Shown: positions 59,701 to 64,000 of the stretch, in pieces
Numbering within the stretch: position 1 is the first letter of the stretch
Layout: each line of letters opens with the position of its first letter
Assembly (NCBI GenBank): GCA_002389765.1
Contig: DGQM01000017.1
Coordinates: 70,119 to 134,118 of the forward strand
Direction of reading: 5' to 3'
Source of the DNA: Bacteroidetes bacterium UBA4414
GTDB lineage: Bacteria; Bacteroidota; Bacteroidia; Chitinophagales; Chitinophagaceae
DNA: 64,000 nucleotides
Position numbers and translations under genes: made by a program
Notes under the pieces: generated by a model
Told to the model about the DNA's origin: nothing
Databases searched by the model: none
The model's input: the letters and a program-made list of their open reading frames with translations, nothing else

Positions 59701-59927
59701 ATAACAGTAGCGCCCTGCATACTGTCGGTGATTTCACCAAAGCGTTCTTCAATCAGTTTTTCCAAGTCCTGTCCTGTAGCCGTTGGATTAGCCAGTTTAG
59801 CTTGTTGTTCAGCCTTCGCGCGCGCCTTTTTCTCTACGTTTCGTACCACATACGTGAATGACAACTGGTACAAAGAGATAAGGATAAGCGCTGCGGTAAA
59901 AAATTTTACCAACCCTTTTAATTGCAT
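56790..59927 (-). CDS. secDF: Protein translocase subunit SecDF (fused SecD and SecF)
   Basis: 1045 residues. The SecD half opens with MQLKGLVKFFTAALILISLY; typical LNLGLDLQGGMNVTLEVSL, RVRNYLQSTAKLQFFE region, then the six-span block with GLVLGIGMAVDTNVIIFERI. The SecF half starts near 740 (FNFVGARKIAYVISVIVLLG) with FDGGRSYTVKFD and FSMNDTVIVFDRIREYF. It uses the proton gradient to complete Sec export. Fused SecDF is normal in Bacteroidota. Odd feature: a low-complexity Thr/Ala/Asp insert at about 272-345 in the SecD periplasmic part. Confidence 0.96.
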   Translation of the reverse strand: MQLKGLVKFFTAALILISLYQLSFTYVVRNVEKKARAKAEQQAKLANPTATGQDLEKLIEERFGEITDSMQGATVMNIPLLKKYTLMEAKEQELNLGLDLQGGMNVTLEVSLDELVRSMSNNPKDPALNKAIADANKAKANSQANFVTLFGEAFAKNNPSAKLAYLFTKPSEKEITLQSTNEQVLAKIGKEAKDAIKRTYNVLLTRIDKFGVASPNINLDDNKGIITVELAGVRDPERVRNYLQSTAKLQFFETYSNQEIINAIQPANDALASYLSGAKEEDTAVVKEDTAIVASNNGVVDSVKPAADAAKDTASLSSLLAGSKDGTATTGVTDTASKAQKDAQKKNPLFAVWYPNITQQGNVNQGPVVGLVAKKDTAKLNRYLALDVVKNKFPNNVKFVYGAEDKKEARNPNSPLMLYALKTAPGENEAKLEGDHVTEARMDYNPLNGKPEVAMAMDVIGTRVWRKMTGDNTGRYVAVVLDDKVYSAPLVNGEIPNGNTSISGNFTVEQATDLANILKSGKLPAPARIVQEQVVGPTLGAESIAAGMNSLIISFLVIFVLMLVYYNTGGIVANISLILNVLFTIGILSALHATLTMPGIAGLVLGIGMAVDTNVIIFERIKEELAGGSSYDEAIKKGYNNSLAPVLDGHVTILITSVILFAFGLGPVLGFATTQIISILLSLFCGILVSRLVTDMYTKRERHFNYFTGLSKAIFRKAHFNFVGARKIAYVISVIVLLGGIGSFFNGFDYGVEFDGGRSYTVKFDQKHTVAEVREKLKDYFDGEYPVVKTIGQDNHLNITTAYLIKEPGQEIEAKVQGKLYEGLKAGNFIPATTDEATFASKYIQSSQTVLPTISDDLKAGAIQATLFSLLAIFVYILIRFRKWQYSLGTIVALLHDVCITLAVFSFFRGVVPFALEIDQHFIAAVLTVIGFSMNDTVIVFDRIREYFRKNPKEGKHSVINRAINDTMSRTIMTSLTVFLSVLILFIFGGEVTRGFAFAMLIGVITGTYSSIFVAAPILVDMDKSDKLSQEVDRDAQIEELKKLA

Positions 59928-60131
59928 AGGTTTTGTCGATTAATACTTATTATAATTTTTAAAACAGAGTGGGCAAAGATAGGATTTAATATAAATAATA
60001 AAAGCCCGTTTAACCCCTTGTTAATCATGGTTACATAATTTTCATGACAATATGTTTTATTTCTAAATCTTTTAGTTTTTTATTAACGAAAATGTTATTT
60101 TTACCCATACAGTAAAAAATCATAGTAACAG

Positions 60132-63100
60132 ATGATACGTAAAATTACGTTGTTATTCCTGGCTATGCTGTACGTACAGCTATCTGCATTTTCTCAGGGA
60201 AAGTGTGGTTCTGATATTGTACGTCAGCAATTAATGGCATCAGACCCGTCTTATGCTGCACAAGAGGCAGCCTTCAGGGCTCAATGGGCAGCATTCATGT
60301 CTGCTTATGGTAATAACCCCCAAGCGTTGAAAGCACTTGTGGGCAGCGGCCCTGATACGGTATTTGAGATACCCGTAGTAGTACACGTACTGCGCGGTGC
60401 AGATACCGGTCAGCATGTATTAGGCGGAAGGTACAATCCATCAAATGCACAGATACAGGCATATCTGGACTATACAAATGCAGCTTTTGCTGCAAACTAT
60501 ACCGGCTACCCAACGCCTACTACGGGCGGTACGCGTGTGCCTATAAAGTTTGTACTGGCAAAACGTGATACTAACTGTAATAGTGCTACCGGTATAGTAC
60601 GTGTAAATGCCACTAATACTTTCAGTAATTATTTGGCAGAAGGTATTAAAACAGACAAAGCTGGTCCTGTTGGCGTATACGATTCTACACTAAAAACAGT
60701 AAGCCGCTGGAGGCCCTCAGTTTATTATAATATATATATAGTAAACAAAATTGAAGGTCAGGATGGTTATACCAGTACAGTAGCATATACTGCTGGATAT
60801 GCCTATATGCCTACTGCAACCAATGTTCACGTTGATGGTGCTGTAATATTAGCATCTACAGTATATCAAAACACGAATATTAATGATGCTAACTATTGGC
60901 CATCTGGTGGTCCGGGCAATATTACCTTGCCGCACGAATTGGGGCATGCCTTCAACCTGAAGCACGTTTTTGATCCATTCCCTGCTACTACAGGTTGCCC
61001 ATCAGCTACCAACTGTACTACTACCGGTGATGAGGTTTGTGATACACAACCAATTGCATCTTCTGCATTCTCTTGCCCGGGTACATCAACGCTTACTTGT
61101 AATGGTGTAGCAAATGATGGTACTACTACTCATAATATGATGGATTATTCAAACTGTCAGGACAGATTTACTGCAGGCCAGTTGCTGCGTATGATGTTTA
61201 GTTTGAAGAATTTGACTAACAGGTCTACATTCATTACATCGCTGGGTGCAACGGCACCGCCTAGCACATCGATACCTACTGCTTGTACACCTGCAACAAA
61301 TGCTAACTCATTCAACCTGGGTGTTTTTGATGTTGTGGTAACAACGGGTAACTACCTTTCTCCGGGAGCAGATACGCTGATGCACGTTGCATCTTCGGGC
61401 TATCTGGGCGATGGTAGCGTAGGTTATATTAATCATACTTGCACACACAGGCTTACACTGACTGCTGGTACGGGCTACAGAATGAATGTAAATGTGGGTA
61501 GTTCTAGTACTACATCTCGTGCCAGGGTATTTATAGATTATAACAATGATGGTACATTCAATACTACTACTGAGCAAGTAATGGCAGTAAGTGCCGCTGG
61601 CCCCGGGTTGAAAAGCGTATCATTCACGGTGCCTACTACAGGTGTTGTATATTGTGCGCCACTGCGTATGCGTGTAATAGTAGATGGTGGTAACGGTAAC
61701 CCGACACTGCCTGCTTGTGGCCCATACAACTTTGGCCAAGCAGAAGATTATTCTGTATATATTGTTGGTGCGGGCGGCGCGTCTGCAGCATCAGTTGCTA
61801 TCAGCAACCCTCCTATAGGTGGTAACCCTTCATGTACAGGTACATCTCTTAAGTTTTATGCTGTGCCTAGTACAGGTATTACTATCACCGGTTATAAATG
61901 GTTGAGAAACAATGTAGTACAAGCAGGACAAACTACTGATACATTTGCAAGTACCATATTTGCAAACAACGATCAGGTAAAAGTTCGTATGTTCTTTACC
62001 AGCCCATGTGGTACTGATAGTGTTGAGTCTAGCGTAGTAACGGTTATTCGTTCTACTACTATTGCACCAACAGTAACAATCGGTATACTGAGTGGTTCTA
62101 TTCCCGGTTGTATAGATGATACAGTTACTTTCCAAGTAACAGGCAATGTGAACCCAGGTGGTGCGCCTACATATCAATGGCAGCAAATGGTGCCGCCGGC
62201 TGTAGTTTTCTCTAACATTGCAGGTGCTACAGGTACTACTTACAAAGCATGGGGTAAAACAGCCAATACACAAATACGTGTTGTAATGACATCTTCTGCA
62301 GGTGCTCCATGTGCTATACCTAGTACGGCTAATTCTAATGCATTTACAATGACATTCAACCAGAAAGCACCTACTGTTAATGTAGCATTGACAACGGGTA
62401 CTAACCCTGGTTGTGCGGGACAAACACTGGGCTTTACGGCTACGCCTACTACCGGTGGTACTGCACCTACATATGCTTGGTATGTTAATAATGTGCTGCA
62501 AACGGGTATTACGACTGCTACCTTTAGTGGCGTGCGTGCTAATGGTGATCAGGTAAGGTGTGTATTGACATCAAACTCTTTGTGTGCATCTCCGACAACA
62601 GCCAATTCAAATACAATTACAGTAACACATACACAGATTACTGCAGATGTTTCTATAGCACAGGTAACACCTAGTCCTTCTTGCGATGGTAAAGATGTAA
62701 CCTTCTCTGCTACAACAATAAATAGCGGTAACAATCCATTGTATCAATGGTTTGTGAATGGTACGGCAGTTGGTGCACCAACAGGTCCTAACTTCACTAC
62801 TCCGTTGGTGAATGGTGACAAAGTACATGTAATATTCATTGCTACTGATCCATGTGTATTGAATCCTACAGATACATCAAACGAGCTGACTGTTGTAACC
62901 AAACCAAGTGCTAGGCCTACACTTGCTGTAAACATAACACAAGGTAAAGACCCTGGTTGTATTGACTCTTTGGTAGAATTTACTGCAAGTACTGTAAACT
63001 TGGGTAATAGCGTAAATTATCAATGGTTCGTAAATGGTTTCCCGGCAGGTATAGGTGCTGTATACAGCTCTACATCTTTGCTGACAGGTGATATCGTATA

Positions 63101-63653
63101 TGTACGTGCAAACCAAACAGACGGACAATGTTATATACCTGATACATTGTTCTCTGCACCGGATACAATGCTGCGTTCTATTACGCTCGATCCGCCAATC
63201 ATCCACCTGATAGGTAATATGATATATGTAGATCGTAAAGGCTCGTTTGTATGGTTTGGTCCGGGCGGACAACTGGCGAGTGGTACAAGTCTTTCATATC
63301 ACCCTACTGCAGTTGGTCCTTACTATGCGGTAACTGACAATCTGGGTTGTTGGTCAAAACCTTCAAACATTCTGATAATAACACTGCTGGATGTTGAAAC
63401 TGTAGACCTGAAAGGATTGAGTGTATATCCTAATCCTACATCGGGTTTACTGACACTTGACTGGAAAGGTAAGAATGTGAATGTAGACATTTCAGTTTAC
63501 AATCAACTGGGCCAGATAGTAATGCACGAAGACATGAAAAACAGCTCTATGAAAGTGCTGAATCTGTCTGAACTGGCTAATGGTGCTTACCAGATAGTAG
63601 TGAAAGAAGAAAGCGGTAAGAAAGGTGTAATTAAGGTACAGCTTAGCAGATAA
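60132..63653 (+). CDS. T9SS-secreted M43 (cytophagalysin/pappalysin-like) metallopeptidase with Ig repeats
   Basis: 1173 residues. Signal peptide MIRKITLLFLAMLYVQLSAF. Zinc motif His268-Glu269-Leu-Gly-His272-x5-His278 (LPHELGHAFNLKH) and Met-turn THNMMDYSNCQDRFT identify M43. Then a GEVED-type domain (RARVFIDYNNDGTFNTTTEQ ... YNFGQAEDYSVYI, about 450-550) and five Ig-like repeats (about 555-1040) with the pattern PGC...V/LTFxA...YQWFVNG. It ends in a type A sorting domain (LSVYPNPTSGLLTLDWKGKN ... ELANGAYQIVV). Secreted via T9SS; acts on extracellular proteins. Monocistronic. Confidence 0.92.
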   Translation: MIRKITLLFLAMLYVQLSAFSQGKCGSDIVRQQLMASDPSYAAQEAAFRAQWAAFMSAYGNNPQALKALVGSGPDTVFEIPVVVHVLRGADTGQHVLGGRYNPSNAQIQAYLDYTNAAFAANYTGYPTPTTGGTRVPIKFVLAKRDTNCNSATGIVRVNATNTFSNYLAEGIKTDKAGPVGVYDSTLKTVSRWRPSVYYNIYIVNKIEGQDGYTSTVAYTAGYAYMPTATNVHVDGAVILASTVYQNTNINDANYWPSGGPGNITLPHELGHAFNLKHVFDPFPATTGCPSATNCTTTGDEVCDTQPIASSAFSCPGTSTLTCNGVANDGTTTHNMMDYSNCQDRFTAGQLLRMMFSLKNLTNRSTFITSLGATAPPSTSIPTACTPATNANSFNLGVFDVVVTTGNYLSPGADTLMHVASSGYLGDGSVGYINHTCTHRLTLTAGTGYRMNVNVGSSSTTSRARVFIDYNNDGTFNTTTEQVMAVSAAGPGLKSVSFTVPTTGVVYCAPLRMRVIVDGGNGNPTLPACGPYNFGQAEDYSVYIVGAGGASAASVAISNPPIGGNPSCTGTSLKFYAVPSTGITITGYKWLRNNVVQAGQTTDTFASTIFANNDQVKVRMFFTSPCGTDSVESSVVTVIRSTTIAPTVTIGILSGSIPGCIDDTVTFQVTGNVNPGGAPTYQWQQMVPPAVVFSNIAGATGTTYKAWGKTANTQIRVVMTSSAGAPCAIPSTANSNAFTMTFNQKAPTVNVALTTGTNPGCAGQTLGFTATPTTGGTAPTYAWYVNNVLQTGITTATFSGVRANGDQVRCVLTSNSLCASPTTANSNTITVTHTQITADVSIAQVTPSPSCDGKDVTFSATTINSGNNPLYQWFVNGTAVGAPTGPNFTTPLVNGDKVHVIFIATDPCVLNPTDTSNELTVVTKPSARPTLAVNITQGKDPGCIDSLVEFTASTVNLGNSVNYQWFVNGFPAGIGAVYSSTSLLTGDIVYVRANQTDGQCYIPDTLFSAPDTMLRSITLDPPIIHLIGNMIYVDRKGSFVWFGPGGQLASGTSLSYHPTAVGPYYAVTDNLGCWSKPSNILIITLLDVETVDLKGLSVYPNPTSGLLTLDWKGKNVNVDISVYNQLGQIVMHEDMKNSSMKVLNLSELANGAYQIVVKEESGKKGVIKVQLSR

Positions 63654-63670
63654 TGCTACTGTTCTTCATA

Positions 63671-63708
63671 AATAATAAAGGCCGCTGCAAAGCGGCCTTT
63701 ATTATTTT
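63671..63708 (+). terminator. Intrinsic terminator
   Basis: AATAATAAAGGCCGCT / AGCGGCCTTTATTATT with a short loop, 18 bp after the M43 gene. Confidence 0.9.
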
Positions 63709-63747
63709 ATATTATTAATGAAGTGTAAGTAAAGCGTCTTTAAATAA

Positions 63748-64000
63748 TTATTTATCGGTATAGATGTAGGTGTAACAACCTTGCTTTTCAATCTTGTATG
63801 TTTCTTTCAGTTCCTGCCGCAATAGGTTGTTGATCTTTTGCAGGTCGGCCTCGTAGATACTGGTAAAGATAAAAGCACATGGTTTAGAAGCTGATCGGGC
63901 TATTGTTGTATAGTCTGCATCCCATTTTAGCTTGTGCGCATCTGCTATGTTTTTCCAGCGTTGTTTTTCAGGGTGTATGGTGGTGTAATAAATAAAAGGT
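63748..64000 (-). CDS. C-terminal 83 residues of an unassigned protein, cut by the window edge
   Basis: Minus strand, open from the right edge to TAA at 63748-63750. Visible residues include PFIYYTTIHPEKQRWKNIAD, KLKWDADYTTIARSASKP and EADLQKINNLLRQELKETYK, ending YTYIYTDK. Mixed alpha/beta; no family recognised. Convergent with the M43 gene. Confidence 0.6.
   Translation of the reverse strand, partial: PFIYYTTIHPEKQRWKNIADAHKLKWDADYTTIARSASKPCAFIFTSIYEADLQKINNLLRQELKETYKIEKQGCYTYIYTDK

Noticed and set aside
60010..60110. TTAA pair at 11-bp spacing (60010, 60021) upstream of the M43 gene, considered as a fifth regulon member
   Set aside because: It lacks the GTTAACC...CGTTAA 27-bp pattern and the 42-bp spacing to a -7-like box.
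61830..62501. 223-codon minus-strand frame inside the M43 protease
   Set aside because: Cys/Ser/Thr/Arg-rich translation is the mirror of the Thr/Gly-rich Ig repeats; not a plausible protein.
1..64000. CRISPR arrays, prophage, IS elements, rRNA operons
   Set aside because: No regularly spaced repeats of CRISPR size, no transposase or integrase coding region, and no rRNA sequence seen; the holin-like gene alone is not evidence of a phage.

Overview
The window is from a Bacteroidota chromosome, most likely Chitinophagales/Chitinophagaceae-like. The evidence is type IX secretion (T9SS) C-terminal sorting domains on five secreted proteins, Bacteroidota promoters (-7 box TAnnTTTG), A/C-rich leaders without strong Shine-Dalgarno sites, a fused SecDF, and families typical of the phylum (DUF983, DUF3667, DUF6157, SBBP/DUF7948, bestrophin-like). 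There is no rRNA, phage, IS or CRISPR. One tRNA (Lys-TTT) is present.

Layout. 1-2.1 kb: AI-2E-type permease (cut by the edge) and a YtxH / holin-III-like / unknown envelope operon. 2.1-4.9 kb: a double-HTH regulator, three small lipoprotein genes and a YiiX-like papain-fold hydrolase. 4.9-7.9 kb: a T9SS M36 metallopeptidase. 8.1-10.1 kb: tRNA-Lys, an AraC regulator with DUF983, and a small protein. 10.2-17.8 kb: a heavy-metal RND efflux locus (CzcA, CzcB, CzcC) with its two-component system. 17.8-24.8 kb: DsbA-like protein, HxlR and Crp regulators, CPBP protease, PAP2-like protein, GNAT, HEAT, OmpA-like lipoprotein, peroxiredoxin, VOC protein. 24.9-28.6 kb: a second OmpR/kinase pair followed by a universal-stress/bestrophin operon. 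28.7-36.3 kb: regulators, NmrA-type reductase with a divergent HxlR gene, glycosyltransferase, DUF3667, cold-shock-domain protein and small genes. 36.3-42.1 kb: formate-THF ligase and a 1336-residue SBBP/Ig T9SS protein. 42.3-53.6 kb: an accessory surface-protein region. 53.7-64 kb: hybrid kinase, MlaE permease, SecDF, an M43 T9SS protease and a gene cut by the right edge.

The most notable content is in 42.3-53.3 kb. Four separate genes have the same promoter architecture: a GTTAACC...CGTTAA operator whose last TTAA lies exactly 42 bp before an ATTTG/CTTTG -7-like box, followed by TTTG-N6-CAAA and an A/C-rich leader. Two of the genes (42431, 52746) encode paralogous small secreted proteins. 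The other two (47747, 49633) are near-duplicate units encoding a 32-residue single-membrane-span peptide. Each peptide ORF is followed by a hairpin whose stem differences between copies are all pairing-preserving, then a terminator. I do not recognise this as a described system.

A second regulatory theme is that both OmpR-type two-component systems lie beside a helically phased CTTA array: eight copies at 10-11 bp upstream of the stress-protein/bestrophin operon, and four copies at 10-11 bp upstream of the RND efflux genes. An HxlR gene at 31.7 kb has tandem CTATAC-N4-GTATAG operators. The AraC gene at 8.4 kb has a dense cluster of repeats in front of it.
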